Shown here: positions 1 through 11,462 of the stretch, piece after piece
How the letters are laid out: the number at the start of each line of letters is the position of its first letter
Position numbering within the stretch: the first letter of the stretch is position 1
DNA from: Prorocentrum cordatum
Lineage: Eukaryota > Sar > Dinophyceae > Prorocentrales > Prorocentraceae
Direction of reading: 5' to 3'
Length of the DNA: 64,000 nucleotides
Assembly: GCA_963575745.1 (NCBI GenBank)
Contig: CAUYUJ010014262.1
Span: 81,901-145,900, forward strand
Notes under the pieces: model-generated
Database searches by the model: none
Seen by the model: the letters and a program-made list of their open reading frames with translations, nothing else
What the model was told of the DNA's origin: nothing
Translations under genes and position numbers: made by a program

Positions 1-630
1 CTGCGTGGCCTGGACACGCTGAACTCGCATTGTCTTCCCTGGAGAGGCCCCCAAAGCGCCACCCCCTGTCCAGAGTAAGGAAACATCACTGGGATATGTG
101 CTCGGGTAGCGCTTTTCGGCCCCCCGTGCGTTTTCTGATAATTCTGCGTTGGGCCCGACGCCATGCTGGATATCCCCCCTGGGCGGCCTGGACATGTAAA
201 AACACGTGGCTCCAGTTTGGGAAAACAGGTAGATACCTCCCTGGCAACGTTTCAAAGACACCTGATTGGGCGACGGGCAAACGCAATGCTGAGTGTATCG
301 ATCTTGATGTACCGTGCCGAGGACTGTGCTGTGCAGCGCCGTGCTGAATTGCGATGTGCCATGCCGCGATTGTGCTCTATAGCGTTGTGGATCGAGTCCT
401 CCTTTGCATCCGAGTCCTGACCGAACTGATCTGGACCTTAAGCTCGAGCTGCCTCAGCACATAGTAGCTGCCCCAGAGCTGATTGACAGGGGAACATGCC
501 AGGAGCACGCGCCGCGGAACGTCCCAAGGGACGCGCCATGCGACGTGCCAAGGGACGTGCCACGAAGACGCACCGCGGGACGTGCCGAGTGGACGCGCTA
601 CGGAACGTGCCAATGGACGTGCCACGGGAC
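1..630. repeat. Mixed satellite copies: 'GCGCTTTTCGGCC' module plus partial 425-bp module
   Basis: Bases 1-160 are a module that recurs at about 7740-7915 and 8445-8600. It contains the shared stretches AGCGCTTTTCGGCC and CGTTGGGCCCGACGCCATG. Bases 161-240 are one unit of the ~64-bp CACGTGG repeat found in bulk at 7.9-9.0 kb. Bases 285-630 are a partial copy of the ~425-bp module seen in tandem at 5.2-7.1 and 9.5-10.35 kb. Open frames here are repeat translations rich in Arg, Pro and Gly and have no recognisable domain. Confidence 0.75.
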
Positions 631-1020
631 GCGCTCCCAGGGCCAAGATCTCTTGAAAATTACGCTGCGTCCGCGCTCCCAGGGCCACGATCCCTTGTAA
701 ATTACATTGGGGTCGCGCTCCCAGGGCCCCGACCCCTTGTAAATTACGTTGTGTCCGCGCTCCCAGGGCCAAGATCCATCGTAAATCACGCTGCTTCCGA
801 GCCCCCAGGGCCCCGATCCCTTGTATTTTACACTGCGCCCGCGCTCCAAGGGCTACGATCCATTGTAAATTATATTGCGTCCGAGCTCCCAAGGCCCCGA
901 CCCATCGTAAATTACGTTGCGCCCGCGCTCCGAGGGCCACGATCCCTTGCAAATTACGCGTGTTCCGCGCTCCAAACGCCACGATCCCTTGTAGATTACG
1001 CCGCGTCCGCGCTCCCAGGG
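631..1020. repeat. 42-bp tandem repeat array, copy 1
   Basis: About nine units of 42 bp, each starting near GCGCTCCCAGGGCC and ending in a GTAAATTAC-like block. Because 42 is a multiple of three, every frame reads as a 14-residue peptide repeat, which explains the long open frames on both strands. The array and its right flank (to about 1165) recur at 10610-11230 in the same orientation. Confidence 0.85.
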
Positions 1021-1617
1021 CCTCCTGGGGCATGCTGGGGCGCCCAGGCCCCTCAAGTTTTGCAAAACAAGCGTTTCGCTCGAGACCTCCTCGATTTGTT
1101 GGCGCGGGGGGCGCACCATCCTCGAGCGGGCACGCAAGAACTCAAAATGTTCACGCTCTAGCAGAACATGTTAGATACCTCCCTGTGTGGCCGAGGAAAT
1201 CTTGGAAAAACAAACGGATTAGTCGAGATATCCTCGAAATTCCTGCGCGCGGGAGGCGGCACGCGCGAGACATCCTCGGAATTCCTGCGCGCGGGACGCT
1301 TTTCCGCGTCGCGGTCGGGGCTTCAGACCTCGTTTTTGTTCCGAGGATTCTGCAAAAAATTGCCCGTATCCTCTTTTTTGCGCAGGACAACGGTGGTCCG
1401 CGGACCCCGTTATTTATAGAGGATCCGAAGTGGGGGGTCGACTCACCTCGAGCGGGCACGCGCGAAACGCATGTTTTCACGCCGAATTCGACTTTACCTC
1501 GTTTTTAATCGAGCGGAAATCCGCCGGCCTCCTTCAAGTCAAAACTGGGGGTAAACCAACTAAAAGAGAATCCTGGGCCCACGCCCTTTCCGGGAAAAAA
1601 CGTCCCCATCTTATTTT
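1021..1617. other. Repeat flank and low-information spacer
   Basis: Bases 1021-1165 repeat at about 11092-11230. The rest contains 'CTCGAGACATCCTC'-type fragments related to the 7.1-7.5 kb units. Nothing gene-like is visible. Confidence 0.5.
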
Positions 1618-1664
1618 TTGCTGTTTTTGAACATTCCCCCTGTAGAGGGACAGGCCCGACTTCA
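1618..1664. mobile_element. Solo right end of Mutator-like TIR element (family M)
   Basis: The stretch CCCCCTGTAGAGGGACAGG followed by CCCGACTT matches the right terminal inverted repeat of the small element found complete at 39437-39706, 40672-40850 and 55164-55320. No matching left end is seen upstream, so this is a truncated copy. Confidence 0.6.
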
Positions 1665-1998
1665 CTCCAGCGTCACCCCTCGTTGCCAGCGCACCGCCTC
1701 GAGAGAACGCCCGAAGTTCAGCAGATCGTGCTCGCGCCTGCCCTGTGCACAGATTTCACATCGTGTGCAGACGCTGCGCAGAGGAGGCGGTGGCGGATGC
1801 ATCGAGTGAACAGTTACGTCGATTGCGCTGTGAGCGAGTGCTCCCTGAGCTCAGGACGCCATATGCATGGCTCCAGCTCGGAGAAGCTCTGAAACCTGCA
1901 TGTGGGTGCGGAGGACAGGTGGGGAACATGCCAGCGAGTGCGCCATACACAACGAGGATGATAAGGATGAGGAGACGTAAGCACTGAGGACGAGGGGG

Positions 1999-1999
1999 G

Positions 2000-2031
<32 letters not shown>
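1999..2031. repeat. (GA)n microsatellite
   Basis: A run of GA dinucleotides, about 16 units, directly after a G-run. The flanking 1665-2730 is very GC-rich and shows no repeat structure or domain that I recognise. Confidence 0.9.
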
Positions 2032-2033
<2 letters not shown>

Positions 2034-2732
2034 ACGACAAGCGAACCCTGGCTCACCAAGTTGCACTGCCTGGCCCTTCTTGGATACGAGCCGGCGGGAA
2101 ACTGATTGTCCGCTAGGCCCGAGGCGCTGCCGATGCCGATTCGTCTCCCACGTGAGCGACGGGTCCTGCGCGAGACGGCCTAGCGACCTTACGCCACGGC
2201 TTACGCGGGCCGCCCGCGAGGCACACCGCGCGGAGAAAAGGGCGTCTGCGAGCGACCTCCTGCGAGAAACTTGCGCGCGCACGTCGGCGCAGTCGGCCCC
2301 TTCTCTCTGCGTCGCGCACGTGGAATCGGGTCGGGCGTGTCCCCCCGCAAGGGGGGACTCCGGGAGCGTCTGCTGCTGCCCTGTGCCCTGCGGAGCGCGG
2401 TGCCGTTCGGCGCAGCTCTGCGCGGGCGGCGCAGCAGCGCCGTGCGGTGGAGACGCGCAACACGGCGACGTGCCACGCACCGGCACGGTGCGCCTCAGCT
2501 GCACGCGAGCGGTGCCTCCGGCACAGCGCGGCCGCAGCGGCAGGCATGGCTGCAGGCTGCCGCATGCGGGCTGCCACGCCGCTCCCGCGGCGCGGCGGGG
2601 CGGGAGCGACCGCGCACGGCCGCGCCCACGCCCACCGCCGCGGCCGACCGCGCGCCTCTCACCCCGTGTGGGGCGGGAAGGGCGCGCTCGGCGAGGCCGC
2701 GGGCCAGCTGTCCCCAAGCGTCTGCTCCTGGG

Positions 2733-2883
2733 CCAGCCTGGAGCATATCCCTATCCCTAAGATTGGCGAGCAAAAAGCGAAGACAATCTTAGGGATAGGC
2801 CCTCAGAAACTGAGGGAATCCTTAAGATCGGCATCGAGGTGAGGTGATGTCAAACATAAAGATAGGGATATGTTTCAAACTGG
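2733..2883. mobile_element. Foldback element with 'CATATCCCTATC' inverted ends (family F)
   Basis: The left end reads CCAGCCTGGAGCATATCCCT. The right end is its imperfect inverse, closing with AGGGATATGTTTCAAACTGG. A compact relative with the same ends occurs at 45543-45615. No open frame of interest lies inside, so this is a non-autonomous foldback or MITE-like sequence. Confidence 0.65.
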
Positions 2884-3395
2884 TAAGAAACGGAAAGCAG
2901 CGATACAGGCAACCCATGTGGTGAGGATCGCGGCAAGGGTGCGAGGGCCTTGGGCGCCCACGCCGAGGCTCGTCGAGCGGGGCTGGCCATCGAACGTGTT
3001 TGAGGATGGGCCGAAGATTACCGAAGGGGCAAGGTTGCAAGGGTACCTTTGGGGTGTCGCTCATCCTTCCTCATGCTGCATCCTCCAAGGGTCTTATCTG
3101 TCCCGTCGCGGCCCTGTCCGCGTTGGAACCGTGTCGAATCCATGGCGGACTCGTCGGATCCGTGTCGGATCGGTGCCGGCTCCGCCTCGGATCCACGCCA
3201 CGTCCGCGCCGGGTCCTCCTCGAACCCCCGTCGGGCACAGGAGAAGACACCGCTTTGGGGGACAGGCGAGGTCCCCCGACGAGGCAACGCAGCCTTCCCA
3301 TGCCGGTTGGCTGTGCCGCTGCGCCCTGGGACAGCCGCGCCGTGGGTTGACGCTGCACCACGGCCCGGGGTCGCCGCCCGCCGCACCGCAGCAAA
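2884..3395. other. Intergenic sequence without recognisable feature
   Basis: GC-rich sequence containing short GGATCCGTGTCGGATC-type imperfect repeats at 3150-3200. Nothing supports a gene. Confidence 0.4.
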
Positions 3396-3475
3396 AGAGG
3401 AGGAGGAGGAGGAAGAGGAGGAGGAGGAGGAGGAGGAGGAGGAGGAGGAGGAGGAGGAGGAGGAGGAGGAGGAGG
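3396..3475. repeat. (GGA)n microsatellite
   Basis: A nearly pure AGG/GGA triplet run. It produces poly-Glu or poly-Arg frames on the plus strand and poly-Ser, poly-Leu or poly-Pro frames on the minus strand. These are not genes. Confidence 0.95.
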
Positions 3476-3779
3476 CATGCACTGCACGGGCCGTGCCTGC
3501 AACAAGGAGGACGCGCACATGGGGTGAGCAGAAGACGCCGACATCTGACTACCGAATGACGGTGAGGGCATTGAATAAGGAGCCCCTGGATAAGGAATCC
3601 AGGGTCTGGAAGCTGGGTTGGCTCCAATCGTGGATCGGCCATGGATATCACCGCCGCCCTCATTGGATAAGGAATCCTTCAGGGTCTGGCGCCTCCCGTG
3701 CACGTTCCTTAACCGACGCCCCCACCGTACCCCGTACCTACCAGACCACATAGAGGCCTCCTTGAGGGGGTCGGCGTCG

Positions 3780-3925
3780 ACGGGGTCGGGGGATCGCGCC
3801 GCATCGCCGATACATCGGCGATGCATCGCATCGTCGACGCGGGCGATGCATCGTCGACGTCGACGTGAAGCAAATCGGGGCCAATATCGAGCCGCATCGG
3901 CGATACATCGGCGATGCGGCGCGAT
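3780..3925. repeat. ATCGGCGATGCATCG-type imperfect repeat
   Basis: Several overlapping copies of the palindrome-containing words GCGATGCATCG and CGATACATCGGCGATGC. The same words reappear inside the duplicated module at 26608-26866 and 54924-55163. Confidence 0.6.
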
Positions 3926-3961
3926 CCTCTGACCCCATCTACTCCGACCCTCTTTGGGAGG

Positions 3962-4120
3962 CCTAGACCACCTCAACCTAGCCCGAATACCCAAATTTCG
4001 GGTGGGGGGGGAGGTACGGTTCCGCATGTGCTTTTTCAATGTTCCGCGATGCCCCCTCCCACTAGCAATGGAGGGCAAATTGGGGCCTTCGGGTTGGGTT
4101 GGGGTGGTTTAGTGGGTGGT
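3962..4120. mobile_element. Foldback element with TTCGGGTTGGG ends (family G), copy 1
   Basis: The left end carries CCACCTCAACCTAGCCCGAA. The right end carries the inverse, TTCGGGTTGGGTTGGGGTGG. Copies occur at 54017-54192 and, interrupted by two other insertions, at 25968-26460. The interior includes the shared words AATTTCGGGT and AATGGAGGGCA. No coding potential. Confidence 0.65.
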
Positions 4121-4278
4121 GAACACCGCTACCCCCCGGGACCCCTCCCAGGGTGCGTCCTGACGAGGCTCCCAAGTCGAGTCCAGCCGTGGCGGCGAGT
4201 GCCTCCCGGGAGGCCCAACACGGGCGAAGACGGGGCAAGGGCAGCTGTGTTGGTGTCCTTTCTTCCTCGGTGCCCTTC

Positions 4279-4375
4279 GGCTTTCGGGTCATAGCTCGGC
4301 TCTCCCGCGGCCGTTCGGGACGATCTGGGCACCCGCGGACCGCTCTGGGAAGCATCCCCAGGCTGGAAAGCCGCC
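4279..4375. repeat. Dispersed repeat 'TTTCGGGTCATA...GGCCGTTCGGGACGATC'
   Basis: About 97 bp that match 21746-21855 in the same orientation, sharing CGGGTCATA, CGGCCGTTCGGGACGATC and GGGAAGCA. Confidence 0.6.
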
Positions 4376-4591
4376 GACCAGCGACGAAAACGCCCGCAGA
4401 CCTCGAACCTCGAACCTCTGGGCTCCAGCTGCGTGCCAGTGACGTGGCGCTCCAGCTGCGTGCCGGTGACGTAGCGCGGCAGCAGGGACTCCGGAGGTGT
4501 GGCGCGGCAGGGCGACGCCCCCGACCAGGCCCACCACTCGCCGGCCATGACGTCCTTCGGGGCCCGAAGACCAAGTAACGACGGACAACGG

Positions 4592-4855
4592 ACGACGGGC
4601 GACGGACAATGACGACGACGGCGACGACGACGGCGACGGCGACGACGACGTCGACGGCGACGGCGACGGCGACGGACGACGGACGACTGACGACGGACGA
4701 CGGACGACGGACGACGGGCGACGGGCGACGGGCGACGGGCGACGGGCGACGGGCGACGGGCGACGGGCGACGACGACGACGACAACGACGACGACCACGA
4801 CGACGACGACTACGGCCACGACGACGACGACGACGACGACGATGGACGACGGACG
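4592..4855. repeat. GAC/CGACGG triplet array
   Basis: Imperfect GAC triplets with seven GGCGAC(G) hexamers at about 4716-4770. The sub-motif CGACGGGCGACGGG is the reverse complement of CCCGTCGCCCGTCG, which punctuates the giant array at 12.5-21 kb. The two arrays therefore appear related, not independently arisen. Confidence 0.9.
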
Positions 4856-4857
4856 AT

Positions 4858-5043
4858 TCACGTATCGACCGTACGCCGCAGCTCACGAAGGTCGCCAGCG
4901 CGGCACGCTACACTGGAAACGAGGGAACTTGCGCGCGACCTTGCGCAGGCAGCTTCCGCGCCAATGTCGGTGAAGACGCGCCCGTTTTCGTCCGTCGCCC
5001 AGGTGGTGACGGACCGCGCGGTGACGTCGGCATCCCCGCCCAA
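4858..5043 (-). CDS. Short unrecognised open frame between repeats (doubtful)
   Basis: A 61-codon frame whose composition (mixed Asp, Thr, Glu, Val) is unlike the repeat translations around it. It ends in the edge of the GAC array. There is no motif, leader relic or homology that I recognise. It may be an exon fragment or chance. Confidence 0.15.
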   Translation of the reverse strand: MGGDADVTARSVTTWATDENGRVFTDIGAEAACARSRASSLVSSVACRAGDLRELRRTVDT

Positions 5044-5194
5044 ACATGCTCGCGCCGTGGCAAGAATCAGGACGCGAGGCTTCTCGCCATTTCCAGCCTC
5101 TGAGGGCCCTCACCAAGCCCCGGGGCTCTCAACATGATCGACCACTCACCCGGAAAGGAATATGGAAATGTAAGAAATGGCAACGTTTCAAAGA

Positions 5195-7080
5195 CACCTG
5201 ATCGGGCGACGGGCAAATGCAATGCTGAACGTATCGATCTTGATGTACCGTGCCGAGCGCTGTGCTGTGCTGCGCCGTGCTGAACTGCGATGTGCCATGC
5301 CGCGATTGTGCTCTATAGCGTTGTGGATCGAGTCCTCCTTTGCATCCGAGTCCTGACCGAACTGATCTGGATCTTAAGCTCAAGCTGCCTGAGCACATAG
5401 CAGCTGCCCCAGAGCTAATTCACAGGGGGGCATGCTAGGAAGACGCGCCGCGGAAAGTTCCAAGGGACGCGCCAGGCGACGTGCCAGGGGACGTGCCATG
5501 GGGGCGCACCGCGGGATGTGCCAAGAGGACGCGCTGCGGAACGTGCCAATGGACGTGCCACGGGACGTGCCAGGGGACGCGCCGCGCGACGTGCCAGGGG
5601 GACTCGTCACAGGACGCGCCACGGAACGTGCCAAGGAACGTGCCAAGTTGCAATGCTGAATGAATGTATCGATCTTGATGTACCGTGCCGAGCGCTGTGC
5701 TGTGCTGCGCCGTGCTGAACTGCGATGTGCCATGCCGCGATTGTGCTCTATAGTGTTGTGGATCGAGTCCTCCGCTGCATCCGAGTCCTGACCGCACTGA
5801 TCTGGATCTTAAGCTCGAGCTGCCTGAGCACATAGTCAACATAGTAGCTGCCCCAGAGCTAATTGACATGGGAACATGTCAGGAAGACGCGCCGCGGAAC
5901 GTTCCAAGGGACGCACCAGGCGACGTGTCAGGGGACGTGCCACGGGGACGCACCGGGGGACGTGCCAAGGGGACGCGCTACAGAACGTGATGGGGAAAAG
6001 CGTCGTGCTGGTGGCCTGGACACGTAAAAACACGTGGTCCTTGCTCGGGACAACCATGCTCGATACCCCACTGGGTGGCCTGGACACGTAAAAAACACGT
6101 GGCTCCAGCTCGGGACAATCATGTTAGAGATCTCCCTGGGTGGCCTGAACAACAAACATGATCGACCCACGAACCCGGAAAGGAACATAGAAATGTAATG
6201 CCTGGCAAAATTTCAAAGACACCTGATTGGGCGACGGGCACATGCAATGCTGAATGTATCGATCTTCATGTACTGTGCCGAAGGCTGTGCTGTGCTACGC
6301 CGTGCTGAACTGCGATGTGCCATGCCGCGATTGTTCTCGATATAGCGTTGTGAATCGAGTCCTCTTTGCATCCGAGTCCTGACCGAACTGATCTGGATCG
6401 TAAGCTCGAGCTGCCTGAGCAGATGGTAGCTGCCCCAGAACTAATCAACAGAGGGGACATGCCAGGAGGACTCGCCGCGGAACGTCCCAAGGGACGCGCC
6501 AGGCGACGTGCCAGGGGACGTGCCATGGGCACGCACCGCAGGACGTGCCAAGGGGACGAGCTACGAAACGTGCCAATGGACGTGCGGCGGGACGTGCCAG
6601 GAGACGCGCCGCGCGACGTGCCAGGTGGACTCGCCACGGAACGCGCCAAGGAACGTGCCAAGGTGCAATGTTGAGTGTATCGATCTTGATGTACTGTGCC
6701 GAGGGCTGTGCTGTGCTACGCCGTGCTGAACTGCGATGTGCCATGCCGCGATTGTGCTCTATATAGCGTTGTGGATCGAGTCCTCTTTGCATCCGAGTCC
6801 TGACCGAACTGATCTGGATCGTAAGCTCGAACTGCCTGAGCAGATGGTAGCTGCCCCAGAACTAACCGACAAGGAGACATGCCAGGAGGACGCGTCACGG
6901 AACGTCCCAAGGGACGCGCCAGGCGACGTGCCAGGGGACGTGCCGTGGGCACGCACCGCGGGACGTGCCAAGGGGACACGCTACGGAACGTGCCAATGGA
7001 CGTGCACCGCGCGACGTGCCAGGGGGACTCGCCACGGGACGCTCCGCGGAAAGTGCCAGGCAACATGCCAGGCTGCAATG
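5195..7080. repeat. ~425-bp tandem modules (two pairs)
   Basis: Four copies at about 5220-5655, 5656-5990 (truncated), 6248-6665 and 6666-7078. Each begins near CAATGCTGAATGTATCGATC, continues through TTGTGCTCTATAGCGTTGTG and ATCCGAGTCCTGACCGAACT, and ends in a block of GGACGTGCCA/GGACGCGCC words. Pairs are separated by ~64-bp CACGTGG units (6005-6130). No frame is conserved between copies in a way that suggests a protein. Confidence 0.85.
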
Positions 7081-7127
7081 CTAAGGATATCGATATTGAT
7101 GTACCGTGCCAAGGGCTGTGCTGTGCC

Positions 7128-7560
7128 TGGGCGACGTGGACACGTGAAAACACGCGTTTCGCTCAAGACGTTCTCAGCACATCCTCATGCTAGACATCCA
7201 CCTGGGCAACCTGGACACGTGCAAACAAACGTCTCGATCGAGACTTCCTCGACACATCCTCATGCTAGACATCCGCCTGGGCGACCTGGACACGTGAAAA
7301 CAAGCCTCTGGTTCGAGACATCCTCAACAAATCCTCATGCTAGACATCTGTCTGGGCAACCTGGAGGCGTGAAACCAAGCGTCTCGCTCGAGACATCCTC
7401 AAGACCTGGGCACGTGAAAGCAAGCATTTCACTTGAGGGATCCACTGAATGCAGGTCCCCAGGAGAGGACAATCTATAACACAAAACAAGCGCTTCGCTC
7501 GAGACATCCTCAACAAATTTTCAAAAACAAGCTTTTCGCTAGGAACATCCTGAAATTGTA
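7128..7560. repeat. ~75-bp tandem units with TCGCTCGAGACATCCTC
   Basis: Four to five units, each with CACGTGAAAACA, then TCGCTCGAGACATCCTCA and CTCATGCTAGACATC. The same unit recurs at 10363-10585, directly after the second pair of 425-bp modules, so the higher-order block has been duplicated. Confidence 0.8.
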
Positions 7561-7659
7561 ATTCGCCGGCCCTCTTCCTACTCGTTATCTATCGCAAAAG
7601 AATCCGCCGGCCCTCTTCCCGTCAGATCCGGGGGTAAACCTCTAAAAGAGAACCCTGTG

Positions 7660-9080
7660 CCTGAAGCCCTTTCCGGGAAAAACACGTGGTTCCAGCTCGG
7701 GACAGTCAAGTTAGATACCGCCCTGCGTGACCTGGATACGCTGAATTCGCGCTCCCGCTCGAGACATCCTCGCATTATCTTCCCTGGGGAGGCCCCCAAA
7801 GCGCAACCCCCTGTTCAGAGCAAGAAACATCACTTTTCTGTGTTGGGACATATGTTCGGGTAGCGCTTTTCGGCCCCCCGTGCGTTTTCTGATAATTCGG
7901 CGTTGGGCCCGACGCCATGTTGGATACCTCCCTGGGCGGCCTGGACACGTAAAAACACGTGGTTCCAAGTCGCGACAATCATGTTAGATACCCGACTGGG
8001 TGGCATGGACACGTAAACACACAGGGTGCCAGCTCTGGGCAACCGTGGCAGATACACCCCTGGGTGGCCTGGATACGCTAAGACACGTGGTGTCAGCTCG
8101 GGACAACCATATTAGATACCCTCCTGGGCGGCCTGGACACGTAGAAACGCGGGTGCCAGCTCTGGGCAGACATGTTAGATACACCCCTGAGTGGCCTGGA
8201 CACGTTAAAACACGTGGTCCTTGCTCGGGACAACCATGGCAGATGCCCCCCTGGGTGGCCTGGACACGTAGCAACACGCGGTGCCAGCTCGGGACAATCA
8301 TGTTAGATACACCCCTGAGTGGCCTGGACACGTTACAACACGTGGTCCTTGGTCGGGACAATCATGTTGGATCCCCCCTGGGTGGCCAGGACATCTAAAA
8401 ACACGTGCTTCCAGCTCGGGACAACCATGTTATTCGCGCTCCCACTCGAGACATCCTCGCATTATCTCCCCTGGGGAGGCCCCCAAAGCGCCACCCCCTG
8501 TCCAGAGCAAGAAAACATCACTGGGATATGTGCTAGGGTAGCGCTTTTCGGCCCACCGTGCGTTTTCTGATAATTCGGCGTTGGGCCCGACGCCATGTTG
8601 GGTATCCCCCCTGGGCGGCCTGGACACGTAAAAACACGTGGTTCCAGTTCGGGACAATCATGTTAGATACCTCCGTGGGTGGCCTGGACACAGGACCCCT
8701 ATGTTAGATCCCCCCCTGGGTGGCCTGGACACTTGAAAACACAAGGTTCCAGCGCAAAACCACTATGTTAGATACCCCTCCCGGGTGGCCTGAACATGTA
8801 AAAACACGTGGTTCCAGCTCGGGACCACGATGTTAGATACACCCCTGGGTGGGCTGGACATGTGAAAACACGTGATTCCAGCTCGGGACCACCATGTTAG
8901 ATACCCCCCTGATGGCCTGCACACGTAAAAACTCACGGTTCCAGCCCACCCAGGGGGGATATCCAACATACGGTCGTCTGAGGCGCCAGCGACGGGCAAC
9001 CACGCCGGATACCCCCCTGGCCTACCCGGGCACGTGAAAACAAGCACTTCGCCTGAGACATCCTCTGAACTCTGGCCCCC
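7660..9080. repeat. ~64-bp tandem array with CACGTGG core
   Basis: About fourteen units of the type CCTGGGTGGCCTGGACACGT, AAAACACGTGG, CCAGCTCGGGACA, ATGTTAGATA. They run 7925-8430 and 8600-9010, interrupted by a copy of the base 1-160 module at 8445-8600. Several units carry the palindrome CACGTG. Confidence 0.85.
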
Positions 9081-9489
9081 CACGAGGCCCCCGCTCGAGA
9101 CATCCCCAAACTCTGCAAAACCAGCGTTTCGCTCGAGACATCCTCAACCAATTCCGAAAAACAAACGTTTCGCCTGAGACATCCTAAAATTTTTATCCGC
9201 CGGCCCACCTCGACCTTGAAGAATCAGGAAAAGAATCCGCCGACCCACCTCAGTCATGGCACAGGGGACAGTTTTACAAAACTAAAAGAGAACCCTGGGC
9301 CCGCACCATTTACGGGAAAAACAACACTGGACTCAGGTCGGGCATTTCTCGCTAAAGACGGATTTTGGAAAAAATTAAACAAACACGTAAAACAACAAAT
9401 GCCCCCAAATGGTCAACATGATCGACCCACGAACCCGGAAAGGAATGTAGAACAACGTTTTCAAAGACACCTGATTGGGTGACGGGCAA

Positions 9490-10350
9490 ATGCAATGCTG
9501 AATGTATCGATCTTGATGTACCCTGCCGAGGGCTGTGCTGTGCTGCACCGTGCTGAAAGGCGATGTGCCATGCCGCGATTGTGCTCGATAGCGTCGTGGA
9601 TCGAGTCCTCCTTTGCATCCGAGTCCTGACCGAACTGATCTGGATCTTAAGCTCGAGCTGTCTGAGCACATAGTAACTGCCCCAGAGCTAAATTGACAGG
9701 GAGACATGCCAGGAGGACGCGCCGCGAAACGTCCCAAGGGACGCGCCAGGCGACGTGCCAGGGGACGTGCCATGGGGTCGCACCGCGGGACGTGCCTTCA
9801 AGGGGACGCGCTACGTGACGTGCCAATGGACGTGCCACAGGACGTGCCAGGGGACGCGCCGCGCGACGTGCCATGGGGACTCGCCACGGGACGCCCCACG
9901 GAACGTGCCAAGTTGCAATGCTGAGTGTATCGATCTTGACGTACCGCGCCGAAAACTGTGCTGTGCTGCGCCGTGCTGAATTGCGATGTGCCGTGCCGCG
10001 ATTGTGCTCTATAGCGTTGTTGATCGAGTCCTCCTTTGCATCCGAGTCCTGACCGAACTGATCTGGACCTTAAGCTCGAGCTGCCTGAGCACATAGAAGC
10101 TTCCCCAGAGCTAGATTGACAGGGGGACATGCTAAGAGGACGCGCCGCGGAACGTCCCAAGGGACGCGCCAGGCGACGTGCCAGGGGGCGTGCCATGGGG
10201 ACGCACCGCGGGACGTGCCAAGGGGACGCGCTACGGAACGTGCCAGAGGACGCGCCACAGGACGTGCCAGGGGACGCGCCGCACGACGTGCCAGGGGGAC
10301 TCGCCACAGGACGCGCCACGGAACGTGCAAGGGAACGTGCCAAGTTGAAA
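9490..10350. repeat. ~425-bp tandem modules, third pair
   Basis: Two copies at about 9490-9915 and 9916-10350, in the same orientation and order as the pairs at 5.2-7.1 kb, again following CAAAGACACCTGATTGGG. Bases 10363-10585 repeat the ~75-bp units. Confidence 0.85.
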
Positions 10351-10606
10351 TGCTGAGTGCCTCGGCGACCTGGACACGTGAAAACAAACGTATCTCTCGA
10401 GACATTCCCACCACATCCTCATGCTAGGCATCCGCCTGGGCAACCTGGACACGTGCAAACACGCATCTCGATCGAGACTTCCTCAACACATCCTCATGCT
10501 AGACATCCGCCTGGGCGACGAGGACGCGTGAAACCAAGCGTCTCGCTCGAGACATCCTCAACAAATCCTGGCGCTAGACCTTTGCCCCGCTCCAGCTGTC
10601 ACGAGC

Positions 10607-11095
10607 CCTCATAAATTACGCTGCGTCCGCATTCCTAAGGCCACGAACCTCAACAATTCACACTGCGCCCGCGCTCCAAAGGCCCCGATCCCTAATGGAT
10701 TACACTGGGGTCGCGCTCCCAGGGCCCCGACCCCTCCGTAAATTACGCTGCGCCCGCACTCCAAGGGCCACGAACCCTCGTAAATTACATTGAGGTCGCG
10801 CTCCCAGGGCCCCGACCCCTTGTAAATTACGCTGCGTCCGCGCTCCCAGGGCCACGATCCATCGTAAATTACGCTGCGTCCGAGCCCCCAAAGCCCCGAT
10901 CCGTTGTATTTTACGCTGCGCCCGCGCTCCAAGGGATACGATCCATAGTAAATTATATTGCGTCCGAGCTCCCAAGGCCCCGACCCCTTGTAAATTACGC
11001 TGCGCCCGCGCTCCGAAGGCCACGATCCCTGGTAAATTACGCGTGGTCCGCGCTCCAAACGCCACGATCCCTCGTAGATTACGCCGCGGCCTCCT
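10607..11095. repeat. 42-bp tandem repeat array, copy 2
   Basis: About 11-12 units of the 42-bp repeat seen at 631-1020, with the same downstream flank to about 11230. The flank contains GGCATGCTGGGGCGCCCAGG and TCGATTTGTTGGCGCGGGG. Confidence 0.85.
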
Positions 11096-11462
11096 GGGGC
11101 ATGCTGGGGCGCCCAGGCCCTGAAGTTTTGCAAAAGAAGCGTTTCGCTCGAGACATCCTCGATTTGTTGGCGCGGGGGGTGCACCATCCTCGAGTGGGCA
11201 CACAACAACTGAACATTTTCACGCTTTCCGCGCCGCGTTGGACTTTACCACGTTTTCGATTGAGGGAAACGGGGGTCCGCAGACCCCGTTATTTCTCGGA
11301 TCCTGTCGAACCATTCGCTGGGACTTTCCGAGACGAAGAGCGGCGTGGGGCCCTGGCAAGATTGGGCGGAACATCCGCGCCAGTCTTTTCCATCTCGAAG
11401 GGCTTTGTGTAGAGCAGTCGCGCGAGGACGAGCAAGGTCGCCGCCGCCAGTGATTGCGCGTG

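Noticed and set aside
2080-2842. Several 90-290-codon Arg/Ala/Pro frames in the GC-rich 2.1-2.8 kb segment
   Set aside because: Overlapping frames on both strands with no conserved motif, as expected in very GC-rich DNA.
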